64,000 nucleotides of DNA from Marinobacter sp. F3R11 (lineage in GTDB: Bacteria; Pseudomonadota; Gammaproteobacteria; Pseudomonadales; Oleiphilaceae): contig NZ_QOCH01000013.1 of NCBI RefSeq assembly GCF_003318275.1, positions 124,001-188,000 on the forward strand. Reading direction: 5' to 3'. The notes under the pieces are model-generated. The model saw only the letters and a list, made by a program, of their open reading frames with translations, searched no databases and had not been told where the DNA came from. The position numbers and the translations under genes are program-made. Positions 46,686-57,843 of this stretch are shown one piece after another; the stretch's first letter is position 1; every line of letters begins with the position of its first letter.

Positions 46686-48956
46686 TTACACGGCTTCAGC
46701 AGGCTCATCCTCATAGTCGAAAACCAGATCATCATCCTTGAGATGGATAAATACATCACCACCCTTCTCGGACAAGCTGCCAAACAGGATCTGCTCAGCA
46801 AGCGGTCGCTTGATCTTATCCTGAATCAGGCGTGACATCGGGCGGGCACCCATAGTGACATCGTAACCCTTGTCAGCCAGCCACAGTTTCGCAGCTTCGT
46901 CCACGTGCAATACCACGTGCTTTTCATCCAACTGCGCCTGCAACTCGGTCAGGAACTTGTCCACAACATGGGTGATGGTTCCCCGCTGCAGGTCTCCGAA
47001 CTGAATAATACCATCCAGACGATTACGGAATTCCGGCGTAAAGGTCTTGCTGATAATCTCCATACCATCAGAACTATGATCCTGTTCGCTAAAGCCCATG
47101 GAACGACGAGCCATGCTTTCAGCCCCTGCATTGGTAGTCATCACAAGAATAACGTGGCGGAAATCCGCTTTACGCCCGTTATTATCAGTCAGGGTCCCAT
47201 GGTCCATCACCTGCAGTAACAGATTGAAGACCTCCGGATGAGCTTTTTCGATTTCATCCAGCAACAGCACGCAGTGCGGATGTTTGTTAACAGCTTCCGT
47301 TAACAAACCGCCCTGATCATAGCCCACATACCCTGGAGGGGCGCCAATAAGACGGGACACCGTATGCCGTTCCATATACTCAGACATGTCGAACCGAACC
47401 AGCTCAACCCCGAGGGCCTTGGCCAGCTGCTTGGTGACTTCCGTTTTACCAACACCGGTAGGCCCGGCAAACAAGAAAGAACCTTCCGGCTTCTCCGGAG
47501 CCTTCAAGCCGGCACGGGCCAGCTTGATGGCCATAGACAGGGATTCAATGGCCGGATCCTGCCCGAACACCACCATCTTGAGATCCCGCTCCAGATTACG
47601 CAGAAGATCCTTGTCGCTGGTGGATACATTCTTCGGCGGAATACGGGCAATCTTGGCAACCACCTCTTCGATTTCCTGAACATCAACCGTTTTCAGACGT
47701 TTGTCCTCAGGCATCAGACGCTGACGCGCTCCCGCCTCATCAATCACGTCAATCGCTTTGTCCGGCAGATGGCGATCCGTGATGTAACGCTCCGCCAGTT
47801 CCGCCGCCACACGTAAGGCTCTGTCCGTATATTTCAGGTCGTGATGCTTCTCAAAGTTTGGCTTCAGCCCTTTGAGTATCAGATAGGTATCCTCAACACT
47901 CGGCTCGTTCACATCTATCTTCTGGAAGCGGCGAGCCAGAGCGCTGTCTTTCTCGAAAATACCGCGGAACTCCTGATACGTGGTGGAGCCAATGCAACGG
48001 AGCTCTCCGGAGCTCAGCATAGGCTTGAGAAGGTTCGAGGCATCCATAACCCCACCAGACGCAGATCCCGCACCAATGATGGTATGAATCTCATCAATGA
48101 ATAATATTGCGTGCTTTTCTTTCTTCAGGTCAGCAAGCAACCCCTTGAGTCGCTTCTCAAAATCACCACGGTACTTTGTGCCTGCAAGCAGAGCACCAAG
48201 ATCCAGGGAATACACCACGCCATCGGCAATGATGTCGGGCACCTGGCCATCAACAATGCGTTTGGCCAACCCTTCTGCAATAGCTGTTTTACCTACGCCG
48301 GCTTCACCAACCAGCAGCGGGTTGTTCTTGCGCCGGCGCACAAGAATCTGCACTACCCGCTCAACCTCATGTTCACGGCCGATAAGAGGGTCAATGCGCC
48401 CCTGACGCGCCTGCTCATTCAGGTTGGTCGCATAATTATCAAGCGGCTTGGACTGAGCACCTTCTTCGGCAGTTTCATCCTGAGAAATCTGCTCGTGACC
48501 GTCCTGATCCTCGGTTCCCTGCACACGGGAAATCCCATGGGAGACAAAATTAACTACATCAATACGTGCAACACTCTGTTTTTTGAGCACGTACACCGCC
48601 TGACTTTCCTGCTCGCTGAAGATGGCGACCAGTACATTGGCTCCGGTAACTTCTTTTTTGCCTGAGGATTGCACATGAAATACAGCGCGCTGCAGCACTC
48701 GCTGGAAACCGAGCGTTGGCTGGGTCTCACGTTCATCATCAGTGCTTGGAATTAAAGGTGTTGTGGAGTCTACAAACTCCATCAGCTCATCATGGAGTTG
48801 CTTGAGATCTGCACCACAGGCTTTGAGAACGCCCACCGCCGATTCGTTGTCCAGCAAGGCCAGCAATAAATGCTCCACTGTCATGAATTCATGACGCTTG
48901 TCGCGGGCACTTTTGAAGGCCGTATTCAGCGTAATTTCAAGATCTTTGCTCAGCAT
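46686..48956 (-). CDS. clpA: ClpA unfoldase of the ClpAP protease
   Basis: 756-aa AAA+ unfoldase that feeds N-degron, SsrA-tagged and other substrates to ClpP. The N-domain is at 1-145. AAA1 has Walker A GEAGVGKTA and the ILFIDEIHT Walker B; AAA2 has Walker A GPTGVGKTE and VLLLDEIEKAHPE. The acid-rich C-terminal tail ends DEPAEAV. Length is like E. coli ClpA (758). No ClpB-type middle coiled coil is present. It follows clpS by 18 bases on the minus strand. Confidence 0.97.
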   Translation of the reverse strand: MLSKDLEITLNTAFKSARDKRHEFMTVEHLLLALLDNESAVGVLKACGADLKQLHDELMEFVDSTTPLIPSTDDERETQPTLGFQRVLQRAVFHVQSSGKKEVTGANVLVAIFSEQESQAVYVLKKQSVARIDVVNFVSHGISRVQGTEDQDGHEQISQDETAEEGAQSKPLDNYATNLNEQARQGRIDPLIGREHEVERVVQILVRRRKNNPLLVGEAGVGKTAIAEGLAKRIVDGQVPDIIADGVVYSLDLGALLAGTKYRGDFEKRLKGLLADLKKEKHAILFIDEIHTIIGAGSASGGVMDASNLLKPMLSSGELRCIGSTTYQEFRGIFEKDSALARRFQKIDVNEPSVEDTYLILKGLKPNFEKHHDLKYTDRALRVAAELAERYITDRHLPDKAIDVIDEAGARQRLMPEDKRLKTVDVQEIEEVVAKIARIPPKNVSTSDKDLLRNLERDLKMVVFGQDPAIESLSMAIKLARAGLKAPEKPEGSFLFAGPTGVGKTEVTKQLAKALGVELVRFDMSEYMERHTVSRLIGAPPGYVGYDQGGLLTEAVNKHPHCVLLLDEIEKAHPEVFNLLLQVMDHGTLTDNNGRKADFRHVILVMTTNAGAESMARRSMGFSEQDHSSDGMEIISKTFTPEFRNRLDGIIQFGDLQRGTITHVVDKFLTELQAQLDEKHVVLHVDEAAKLWLADKGYDVTMGARPMSRLIQDKIKRPLAEQILFGSLSEKGGDVFIHLKDDDLVFDYEDEPAEAV

Positions 48957-48974
48957 GGGCCACCCCGCCGTCTG

Positions 48975-49337
48975 TCAGTCCGCACATTCAATCTCGCAAA
49001 GGAGCGGATGCTCGCATTCCGAGGAATACTGGTTCACTTGTGCCGCCTTTGTTTCCGCGATGTCCCGGGTATATACCCCGCATACGGCTTTTCCCTGCGT
49101 ATGGACGAGCAGCATCACCTGCGTCGCCTTTTCCTCATTCATTCCGAAGAATGTCATCAACACATCCACAACAAAGTCCATGGGTGTGTAATCATCGTTA
49201 AGAAGCATCACCTTGTACTGCGATGGACGCTTCAGCGCAGGTTTTTCGGGAGCAACGCTGAGGTCATCATGACGCCCAGGCTGTTCATCTCCCCCCTGGT
49301 TTAATACTAGTAGAGAATTTTCGATAGTCCGCATCAT
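48975..49337 (-). CDS. clpS: ClpS N-degron adaptor
   Basis: 120-aa adaptor that delivers proteins with N-terminal Leu, Phe, Tyr or Trp to ClpA. The hallmark [20 protein letters not shown] is at about 42-61, followed by a metal-binding [17 protein letters not shown]. The N-terminal 40 residues are a flexible extension. Two adjacent start codons exist (49337, 49334); I used the first. It precedes clpA by 18 bases. On the opposite strand lies the cspD-like gene, the same pairing as E. coli clpS-cspD. Confidence 0.95.
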   Translation of the reverse strand: MMRTIENSLLVLNQGGDEQPGRHDDLSVAPEKPALKRPSQYKVMLLNDDYTPMDFVVDVLMTFFGMNEEKATQVMLLVHTQGKAVCGVYTRDIAETKAAQVNQYSSECEHPLLCEIECAD

Positions 49338-49647
49338 TCTTTACCGGTTATCGGTGCCTTTCATAAATGTGGTTGCCAGGCCCCGGAATTTCAAGTGAGT
49401 TGCCAGCCCGGGGGTGAGTTATTTACCTGTACAGCCATGATACCGCTTCCGGACTGCCTTCAACTACACATTAACGTAATAGAAGCTATTGACTCGACAC
49501 CGGGTTTCGCCGACAGTTAGCTCACAGTGTTAAATAATGTAAAAATGTAAGTAGTTCATGTAACGGGAATGGGCAGAAGTACGATTTCAAGCCCGATCAA
49601 CCCACGGAACAACAACAAGTGACAGCAAAAGTACAGGGGAGTTCATT
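49338..49647. other. 310-base divergent region between clpS and cspD
   Basis: This is the only gene-free stretch over 300 bases. It holds no open frame I can support and no RNA gene I recognise. Near clpS it has a GTTGCCAG direct repeat (about 49372 and 49400) beside CCCCGG / CCGGGG. A TTGACT at 49489 could be a -35 for cspD, but no good -10 follows. The cspD ATG has a clear GGGGAG Shine-Dalgarno. Confidence 0.5.
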
Positions 49648-49959
49648 ATGCCAAGGGGCAAAGTTAAGTGGTTCAACAATGCCAAAGGGTATGGTTTCAT
49701 CATAGAAGATGGCTGCAGTGACGACCTGTTTGCCCACTTTTCATCAGTCCAGATTGACGGTTACAAGACGCTGAAGGCGGGTCAGACTGTCAGCTTTGAC
49801 AAAAAGCCCAGCGACAAGGGAGTGCACGCGGTTAACATCGTGCCCGAGGAGTCAGCCAGTGAGCAGCCCCGGGAGGGCGCTGCAGACAGTCAGGTACAGG
49901 CACCTGAATCTGGTGACACCGCCCACGGAGACGTGCCCCCACGCGCAGCGAACGCCTGA
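49648..49959 (+). CDS. cspD: CspD-like cold-shock-domain protein with C-terminal tail
   Basis: 103-aa protein. Residues 1-68 are a cold-shock domain (KWFNNAKGYGFI, DDLFAHFSSVQIDG), and the divergent position next to clpS supports CspD, a replication inhibitor in E. coli. The last 35 residues (about 69-103) are an Ala/Glu/Pro-rich, probably disordered tail that E. coli CspD (74 aa) lacks. The tail could be a degron or a regulatory arm given the ClpS-ClpA neighbours; that is a guess. Confidence 0.85.
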   Translation: MPRGKVKWFNNAKGYGFIIEDGCSDDLFAHFSSVQIDGYKTLKAGQTVSFDKKPSDKGVHAVNIVPEESASEQPREGAADSQVQAPESGDTAHGDVPPRAANA

Positions 49960-50129
49960 CGCATTCATCAGGCAGGCCGTATCCACGCCAAACCAACCTG
50001 TCGGGCCAGCCCGGCAGGGGTAGTCTTGCCTGAATTTAATACAGAACCGGGCCAGCTCCCGGCTTTCAAACACTGCCTTTTCTAAGTACCCTCTACCCTG
50101 ATTCCAATTCCAGGCCCCGGGGAGCCGCC

Positions 50130-50771
50130 ATGGCCGATCTCATCCTTTTTAACAAGCCCTTTCAGGTGCTCTGCCAGTTTACAGATGAGCAACCCGCCGG
50201 ACAGAAACCCCGGGCCACACTGGCTGACTGGATTCGTATTCCCGGCATTTACCCGGCCGGGCGACTGGATTACGATTCAGAAGGTCTTCTGCTGTTAACC
50301 AGTGACGGCGCCCTGCAGCACCGCATTGCATCACCATCCCTGAAAATGCCGAAAACTTACTGGGTTCAGGTTGAAGGTGATATTTCCGCAAGCGCTATAA
50401 GAGAGCTTTCTGCGGGCGTTACGCTTAAAGACGGCCGCACCCGACCGGCACAGGCACGGAAAATAGCAGAGCCAGAGCTTTGGCCCAGAGTGCCGCCTGT
50501 GCGTCGGCGCGATACGGTGCCTACCAGCTGGCTTGAACTGGTCATAACCGAAGGGCGCAACAGACAGGTAAGACGAATGACCGCTGCCGTCGGCTTTCCG
50601 ACATTACGGTTGGTTCGCTATCGCATCGGCGACTGGAGTCTGGAGGGCCTTGGGCCGGGAAAACACCGGAAAATTTCGATTAACCTGCCAGCAACCATGC
50701 AAACTGACAAGCGCCCTTCACGCGCCAGACATGCCAAGGCAAAAGTACCACGGAGAACCCGAAGATCATGA
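50130..50771 (+). CDS. rluE: 23S rRNA pseudouridine synthase E
   Basis: 213-aa RsuA-family pseudouridine synthase; RluE modifies 23S rRNA U2457. The catalytic motif GRLDYDSEGLLLLT gives Asp47, and VITEGRNRQVRRMTAAVGFPTLRLVR is the family C-terminal motif. There is no N-terminal S4 domain, as is characteristic of RluE. The basic tail (RARHAKAKVPRRTRR) may help RNA binding. Its stop overlaps the Nudix gene start by 4 bases, so the two are coupled. Confidence 0.92.
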   Translation: MADLILFNKPFQVLCQFTDEQPAGQKPRATLADWIRIPGIYPAGRLDYDSEGLLLLTSDGALQHRIASPSLKMPKTYWVQVEGDISASAIRELSAGVTLKDGRTRPAQARKIAEPELWPRVPPVRRRDTVPTSWLELVITEGRNRQVRRMTAAVGFPTLRLVRYRIGDWSLEGLGPGKHRKISINLPATMQTDKRPSRARHAKAKVPRRTRRS

Positions 50772-51217
50772 CCTGGACACCCCATGCCACGGTAGCTGTG
50801 GTCGTAGAAGATGAACTTGGTCGTTTTCTGATCGTTGAAGAGCGCAGCAACGGGCGAATTGTATTCAACCAGCCTGCCGGGCACATTGAAGAAGACGAGG
50901 CAATTCTGGACGCAGTACGCCGGGAAGCTCTGGAGGAAACCGGCTGGGAAATCGAGCCTGAACACTTTCTGGGCCTATATACATACAAAGCACCTGCAAA
51001 CGGTGTGACCTACTATCGGTTCTGCTTTTCGGGAAAAGCCCGCAAACGGATAACCGAAGAACTGGACACCGGCATAATCGCAGCCCACTGGCTATCGCTG
51101 GAAGATATCCGTGAACTTGGCGACAGGCTTCGCAGCCCATTGATTGTCAAATGTATCGAAGATTACCGACAGGGGCGCTGCTATCCGCTGGATGTGATCG
51201 CACACTCGCAGACGTGA
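50768..51217 (+). CDS. nudJ: NudJ-type Nudix phosphatase
   Basis: 149-aa Nudix hydrolase; NudJ dephosphorylates thiamine pyrophosphates and nucleoside triphosphates in E. coli. The Nudix box GHIEEDEAILDAVRREALEETGW is complete: it fits G-x5-E-x7-R-E-x2-E-E-x-G. It overlaps the rluE stop by 4 bases and precedes mnmA by 51 bases; rluE-nudJ-mnmA-hflD-purB is the E. coli order too. Confidence 0.92.
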   Translation: MTWTPHATVAVVVEDELGRFLIVEERSNGRIVFNQPAGHIEEDEAILDAVRREALEETGWEIEPEHFLGLYTYKAPANGVTYYRFCFSGKARKRITEELDTGIIAAHWLSLEDIRELGDRLRSPLIVKCIEDYRQGRCYPLDVIAHSQT

Positions 51218-51268
51218 CCGGCACAAGATGGTAAACTCCCGCGTTTTGAACTGGTGCCCTGAATTACC

Positions 51269-52462
51269 ATGACGAATCCATCACCCGAAGCCTCTCTCCC
51301 GGAAAATACTCGTGTAATCGTCGGCATGTCCGGCGGTGTCGATTCCTCGGTTGCGGCCTGGTTACTCAAAGATCAGGGATACCAGGTCGAAGGCCTGTTC
51401 ATGAAGAACTGGGATGAGGATGATGGTACCGAATACTGTACTGCGATGACTGATCTCGCAGATGCCCAGGCAGTTGCGGATGCGATAGGCATCAAGCTCC
51501 ATACTGCAAGCTTTGCTGCGGAATACTGGGATCGCGTTTTCGAGCACTTCCTTTCGGAATATAAGGCCGGGCGCACGCCCAATCCGGACATACTGTGCAA
51601 CAAAGAGGTCAAGTTCCGGGCTTTCCTGGACTACGCTCTCACACTTGGCGCGGACTATATCGCCACAGGGCACTACACCCGGCAACGCCCGCTTGGAGAT
51701 GGCTCAGGCAGAGCGCTCTTGCTGAAGGGCCTGGATGGCAACAAGGACCAGAGTTATTTCCTTCATGCCGTTTCCGGTGAACGCATCGCCCGTACCCTGT
51801 TCCCGGTGGGCGAACTGGAGAAGCCGGAAGTGCGCCGCATCGCTGAAAAGCAGGGTTTCGTCACCCACGACAAAAAAGATTCCACTGGAATCTGCTTTAT
51901 CGGTGAGCGCAAGTTCAGTGATTTTCTGAAACAGTACCTGCCGGCACAACCTGGCGATATCGAAACTCCTGAAGGACACAGAATCGGTCAGCATCAGGGG
52001 TTGATGTACCACACTATTGGCCAACGCCAGGGCCTTGGCATTGGCGGGCTCAGCAACTTTGGAGATGACCCCTGGTACGTCGCCGGAAAAGACCTTGATC
52101 GCAACGTTCTGACCGCTGTCCAGGGCAAGAACCACCCGTTGCTGTTCTCCCGGGGACTCTTATCCGATCCTGTTGACTGGGTTTCCGGAGCGCCGCCAGC
52201 GCCCGCTTTCCGTTGCAAGGCGAAAACCCGTTATCGCCAGCCTGACCAGGACTGCGAAGTTACGGTTATCGAGGGCGGAGTTAAAGTTGTGTTTGATGAA
52301 GCTCAACGGGCCGTTACACCAGGACAATCTGTGGTTTTCTATGATGGCGAGATATGCCTCGGAGGTGCTGTGATTACCGAGACCTGGCGTGATAACGAAG
52401 CTCTTCCGGAGCGGCTCGCCTTCTCTTCACTGACCCCTTCTGATCAGGAATCAAGCCAATGA
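51269..52462 (+). CDS. mnmA: tRNA-specific 2-thiouridylase
   Basis: 397-aa enzyme that makes 2-thiouridine at U34 of tRNA(Lys, Glu, Gln). The PP-loop [10 protein letters not shown] is at 19-28. The catalytic cysteines are Cys110 ([11 protein letters not shown]) and Cys209 ([12 protein letters not shown]), and SYFLHAVS is family-typical. Length is slightly above E. coli MnmA (368). It overlaps hflD by 4 bases. Confidence 0.97.
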   Translation: MTNPSPEASLPENTRVIVGMSGGVDSSVAAWLLKDQGYQVEGLFMKNWDEDDGTEYCTAMTDLADAQAVADAIGIKLHTASFAAEYWDRVFEHFLSEYKAGRTPNPDILCNKEVKFRAFLDYALTLGADYIATGHYTRQRPLGDGSGRALLLKGLDGNKDQSYFLHAVSGERIARTLFPVGELEKPEVRRIAEKQGFVTHDKKDSTGICFIGERKFSDFLKQYLPAQPGDIETPEGHRIGQHQGLMYHTIGQRQGLGIGGLSNFGDDPWYVAGKDLDRNVLTAVQGKNHPLLFSRGLLSDPVDWVSGAPPAPAFRCKAKTRYRQPDQDCEVTVIEGGVKVVFDEAQRAVTPGQSVVFYDGEICLGGAVITETWRDNEALPERLAFSSLTPSDQESSQ

Positions 52463-53103
52463 GCCGATCGTTACACGATCAGACACTGGCATTAGCGGGC
52501 GTATTCCAGGCCGCCAATCTGGTTCAGCAAATTGCCAATAACGGACACTGTAATGAAACCAGCCTGGAAACCTGCCTGCGATCGCTGTTTGCAACAAATC
52601 CGGCTACCACGCTGGACGTCTACGGGGGTGAGCTGGCCGATGTGCGCGAGGGACTGGTTACGCTCTCAACAGTCATGAGTGAACAGAGTAAACAACAGGA
52701 TATTGAAGTACTGCGGTACGTACTGAACCTGATTCACCTCGAATCAAAGCTCAACCGGAACAACGACATGATGGAAGTGATCGGCAACCGTATCGAGCAG
52801 GCCCGGCATACCGCCAGCCACTTCGGCTACGTTCATACGAACCTGATCAGCAACCTGGCATCTGTATACACAGATACTATCAGCACCTTCCGCCAGCGCA
52901 TTCAGGTAAGCGGCAATCCATCTTTCCTGCAAAGAGACGAAAATGCCGCCAAAGTCCGGGCGCTGTTGCTTGCGGGTATCCGCTCGGCCGTACTCTGGAG
53001 GCAAACAGGAGGGCGGCGCTGGCAACTGATTTTATCACGCCGCAAGATAATCCAGCATGCACGGGAACTTGCAGAACAAGCGAACCGCTCATTTGATAAG
53101 TAG
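52459..53103 (+). CDS. hflD: HflD-family protein
   Basis: 214-aa peripheral membrane protein of the HflD (YcfC) family, which in E. coli affects lambda CII stability. It is almost all helix with the family starts [24 protein letters not shown] and [30 protein letters not shown]. Its ATG overlaps the mnmA stop by 4 bases. It precedes purB by 91 bases. The cellular role outside phage biology is not defined. Confidence 0.92.
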   Translation: MSRSLHDQTLALAGVFQAANLVQQIANNGHCNETSLETCLRSLFATNPATTLDVYGGELADVREGLVTLSTVMSEQSKQQDIEVLRYVLNLIHLESKLNRNNDMMEVIGNRIEQARHTASHFGYVHTNLISNLASVYTDTISTFRQRIQVSGNPSFLQRDENAAKVRALLLAGIRSAVLWRQTGGRRWQLILSRRKIIQHARELAEQANRSFDK

Positions 53104-53176
53104 CCCTTAACCACTGATTCACCGGCGGTGCTGGTGTATCATATCCAATCCCTTTTTTTCTGAACCGATTCTTTGA

Positions 53177-54562
<1,386 letters not shown>

Positions 54563-54578
54563 ATCGGAGAAGCTGACA

Positions 54579-55730
54579 ATGGATATGCTTGGCGGGCTTT
54601 CGCCCTCTGAATTCCTTAGGGACTACTGGCAAAAAAAACCGCTGGTTATCCGCCAGGCATTCCCCGGTTTCCAGTGCCCTGTCAATGCAGACGAGCTTGC
54701 CGGCCTTGCATGTGAAGAAGCTGTAGAATCACGCATCGTAATAGAAAACGACGAGGGCAAACCCTGGCAACTGCACAATGGCCCCTTCACCGAAGAACGC
54801 TTCCGCAAACTCCCTGAGCACGACTGGACCTTGCTCGTACAGGGCCTTGATCACTGGGTTCCGGAGGTGGCAGACCTGCTCGAACACTTCCGCTTTGTCC
54901 CCAACTGGCGCCTTGACGACATCATGGCCAGCTATGCGCCCAAAGGTGGCAGCGTTGGCCCCCATTACGATCAATATGACGTATTTCTGCTGCAGGCCCA
55001 GGGACACAGACGCTGGACGTTTGGTGGCCGTTGCGATCACACGTCGCCTCGGGTAGAAGGTACACCACTGCGCATACTCAGTAGCTGGGAAGGCGAAGAA
55101 ACTGTCACTCTTGAGCCTGGCGACATGCTGTACCTGCCGCCCGGACTTGGCCACCACGGCGTAGCTGAAGACGACTGCATTACGCTTTCGGTAGGCTTCA
55201 GGGCCCCGACTGTCGAAGATCTGCTCACCGGATTTACCGACTTCCTGTGCAACCAGCCTGGTGCTGACGACCACATGAATGATCCCGACCTTCAGGTTCA
55301 GGACAATCCGGGCACCATCGCACCGGCCGTCATAGACCGGCTGCAGAGCCTTCTGGCAGAAAAACTCAATGACAAACGCAAGCTGGCCTTATGGTTTGGC
55401 CAGTACGCAACCGCACCAAAGAGCATGGATGTTGTTGTACCAGCAGAAGAACCAGCCTCTGATGAAGACTTTGCCGAGGCCATCCGGGCTGGCGAGCAGT
55501 TGCGCTGGAACGAAGGCTCCCGCTTTGCTTATCATGAAGTGAATGGCGAGACTGCCCTGTTTGCAGACGGCGAACAGTTCCTGCTCAAGGGTGACGCCCG
55601 ACCTCTGGCCCCCTTATTGTGTGCCGGAGCGCATATTGATATGGGCGCCCTTACGCCATTTGCCGAAGACCCCGCTCTGCTTGGACTGCTGACCAACCTA
55701 TATAATCAGGGCTCGTTGTATTTCGAGTAA
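54579..55730 (+). CDS. roxA: 50S ribosomal protein uL16 arginine hydroxylase (RoxA/YcfD)
   Basis: 383-aa 2-oxoglutarate/Fe(II) oxygenase of the JmjC-like YcfD group that hydroxylates Arg81 of ribosomal protein uL16. The iron triad is His129 and Asp131 (GPHYDQYDVF) with His192 or His193 (GLGHHG), the same spacing as YcfD (His125, Asp127, His187). The C-terminal winged-helix region is at about 230-383. The start at 54579 (MDMLGG) has CGGAGA 8 bases upstream. It follows purB by 16 bases. Confidence 0.9.
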   Translation: MDMLGGLSPSEFLRDYWQKKPLVIRQAFPGFQCPVNADELAGLACEEAVESRIVIENDEGKPWQLHNGPFTEERFRKLPEHDWTLLVQGLDHWVPEVADLLEHFRFVPNWRLDDIMASYAPKGGSVGPHYDQYDVFLLQAQGHRRWTFGGRCDHTSPRVEGTPLRILSSWEGEETVTLEPGDMLYLPPGLGHHGVAEDDCITLSVGFRAPTVEDLLTGFTDFLCNQPGADDHMNDPDLQVQDNPGTIAPAVIDRLQSLLAEKLNDKRKLALWFGQYATAPKSMDVVVPAEEPASDEDFAEAIRAGEQLRWNEGSRFAYHEVNGETALFADGEQFLLKGDARPLAPLLCAGAHIDMGALTPFAEDPALLGLLTNLYNQGSLYFE

Positions 55731-55734
55731 TGCC

Positions 55735-56709
55735 ATGACCGTCAGAATCCGAAAATACAGCTGGCAACTTGCTCCGGCGCATATCCGGAACATCCGCCAG
55801 AAAGTATTTGTTGAAGAGCAAAAGGTTCCACCAGAGCTGGAATGGGACGATACAGATGAAATAGCCGATCACTTTCTCGCCGTCTCGCGGGACAACAGGC
55901 CAGCCGGTGTAGCACGCCTGTTCTCAACGCTTGGAGAAACAGGACACATCGGGCGCATGGCCGTCCTGCCCGAATTCAGGGGCCAGGGTATTGGTGAAGC
56001 CCTGCTCCGGCATCTGATCAGCGAATCTGCAGGCCAGTATCAGGAGCTAAGACTCTCCGCCCAGCAACATGCCATACCCTTCTACCAGCGCGCCGGGTTC
56101 CATGTTTGCTCAGAGCCCTACGATGACGCAGGCATACCTCATCTGGATATGCGATGCCTTGCTCCGACTCTTCTTGTTAACCATGCCGACAGTAACAGTA
56201 AACGATCCTGCCCCATGCTGCTCGGCACGGATACACAACCCTGGCTCTTCGACACTGAAAGCAGCATGACCGACCTGATGGACTCTATAGCTGGCCAGGC
56301 AGGCCAACGGTTGTGGCTGTATGACCGGTTGCTGGACCACGACCGCTACGATCGCCTCAGGTTCAGAGAACTGGTATCAAGCCTTGCCCGCCGCCACCGG
56401 CTCAGCGAGGTTCGCCTTCTTATTCATGATGACCAGCCCCTGGTCAAACGCCGGCACCAACTGGTGGAATTAATGCGGCGATTACCTAGCCGTATTGAAC
56501 TGAGACTGGTCAACCCTGATTATCCCCATGAAGACCAGCCATTCATTATCGCCGACAGGGAAGGTGTGTTGTACAGGCATGATTTTACCGGGCCATCAGG
56601 GTTTGCCGCCTTCGCCGATAGTGGCCGTGTCAGGTTACTGGCAGAAAACTTCCAGCGCATGTGGGATTCCGGGCGCCAGTCGCTTGAGTTGCGTGAGCTA
56701 CCGCTCTGA
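55735..56709 (+). CDS. GNAT acetyltransferase with C-terminal DUF7931-like domain
   Basis: 324-aa protein. Residues 1-145 are a GNAT domain with the acetyl-CoA-binding AVLPEFRGQGIGEALLRHLI and a QHAIPFYQRAGF ending. The next 170 residues form a separate domain (FRELVSSLARRHRLSEVRLLIHDD, PSRIELRLVNPD, IADREGVLYRHDF), which resembles the DUF7931/phospholipase D-like half found fused to GNAT in pseudomonads. It follows roxA by 4 bases, so it may act on the same transcript's target (ribosome-related); that is a guess. Its stop overlaps the convergent LysR gene by 12 bases. Confidence 0.8.
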   Translation: MTVRIRKYSWQLAPAHIRNIRQKVFVEEQKVPPELEWDDTDEIADHFLAVSRDNRPAGVARLFSTLGETGHIGRMAVLPEFRGQGIGEALLRHLISESAGQYQELRLSAQQHAIPFYQRAGFHVCSEPYDDAGIPHLDMRCLAPTLLVNHADSNSKRSCPMLLGTDTQPWLFDTESSMTDLMDSIAGQAGQRLWLYDRLLDHDRYDRLRFRELVSSLARRHRLSEVRLLIHDDQPLVKRRHQLVELMRRLPSRIELRLVNPDYPHEDQPFIIADREGVLYRHDFTGPSGFAAFADSGRVRLLAENFQRMWDSGRQSLELRELPL

Positions 56710-57708
56710 GGATTGTCGCAACGGGGCGTCCGCTGGTTCAAAGCGAGCACCAAAAGGTGCGAATTCTTCATCCACCTCCTCGGCGACTTCAGTAATCAGT
56801 CTGCGAAGCCACTGATGGTCAGCGTTATGCTGCAACAGTGGACTCCATGCCATTTTGAGCTCAAAAGGCGGGATATCGAAGGGCGGAATCTTTACTACAA
56901 GATTCGCATTGTCTTTTTGCAGCCAGGCGGCACGGGATGGAAGCGTGGCAATAAGATCGTGCTGCTCCGCCAGCAGCATGGCCGACTGATAATGACGGGT
57001 AAACACCGAAATCTGGCGTTTGCTTCCCAGCCTCGACAATGCCTCATCGACCCAGCCAAGGCGTTGCACGTCTTTCGGGTTTACACCCACACCCACACCA
57101 AACCCTGTTTTGCTGACCCAGATATGGCTGGCAGCCAGATAGGACTCTAATGTGAAAGACTCATTCAGTATCGGGTTGCGGGCATTCATCAGGCAGGCAA
57201 AATATTCAGTCCAGAGAGTCTTCTGGTGAAATGACTGGGGGATTTTGTCGAAACGGTTTATCGCCATATCCAGGCGACCCTGCTCCACATCGAGAAAACT
57301 CACATCGCTGGGAGTCAGTACATCCAGAGTTACATGTGGCGCTTCTTGCCTGATACGCCGCAAAACCCGGGGCATCAAACACGACTCGGCATAATCACTG
57401 GCCATGATGCGAAATACCCGCTGACTCTCCAGTGCCGCAAAGGGGGTTTTCTCCTGCACCGCCTGTTCAATGTCCGAGAGTATACCTCTGACCAGGGGCT
57501 GCAGCTCCCGCGCCCTCTCCGTCGCGGTCATACCCTCGCTGGTCCGTACCAGCAAAGGATCACAAAACAGGTCACGCAAACGGCGTAAGCTGTTACTCAT
57601 GGCCGGCTGAGTAATGCCAAGATGGTTTGCAGCTTTGGTAACATTCCGCTCCCTGAGCAGTACATCGAGGTAAACAAGAAGATTGAGGTCAATGCGGGAA
57701 ATATCCAT
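56698..57708 (-). CDS. LysR-family regulator, NodD/LeuO-like group
   Basis: 336-aa regulator. The N-terminal HTH is LLVYLDVLLRERNVTKAANHLGITQPAMSNSLRRL (11-45). The effector domain includes FRIMASDYAESCLMPRVLRRI and the DVSFLDVEQGRLDMAINRF segment, typical of the NodD/LinR-type group. It is convergent with the GNAT gene (12-bp overlap) and divergent from the membrane protein gene at 57954. A near-palindrome at 57828-57843 could be its operator. The target is unknown; the divergent gene is the first candidate. Confidence 0.9.
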   Translation of the reverse strand: MDISRIDLNLLVYLDVLLRERNVTKAANHLGITQPAMSNSLRRLRDLFCDPLLVRTSEGMTATERARELQPLVRGILSDIEQAVQEKTPFAALESQRVFRIMASDYAESCLMPRVLRRIRQEAPHVTLDVLTPSDVSFLDVEQGRLDMAINRFDKIPQSFHQKTLWTEYFACLMNARNPILNESFTLESYLAASHIWVSKTGFGVGVGVNPKDVQRLGWVDEALSRLGSKRQISVFTRHYQSAMLLAEQHDLIATLPSRAAWLQKDNANLVVKIPPFDIPPFELKMAWSPLLQHNADHQWLRRLITEVAEEVDEEFAPFGARFEPADAPLRQSSER

Positions 57709-57827
57709 GATCAGCTCCGGGACGGGGTAAGACTATTTGCCGGGCGCAACCCAAACGCCTGTTCACCATGGCAATATACAGAATACCGACAATTCATAAA
57801 ATCAATAAGAAACCCCGCCATTGGTAT

Positions 57828-57843
57828 TTGATTCCGGATTCAA
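57828..57843. promoter_or_regulatory. Candidate LysR-type operator
   Basis: TTGATTCCGGATTCAA is a 16-bp inverted repeat with one mismatched pair, between the divergent LysR gene and 57954. The T-N11-A core of LysR sites fits. The -35/-10 of either gene is not clear to me. Confidence 0.4.
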
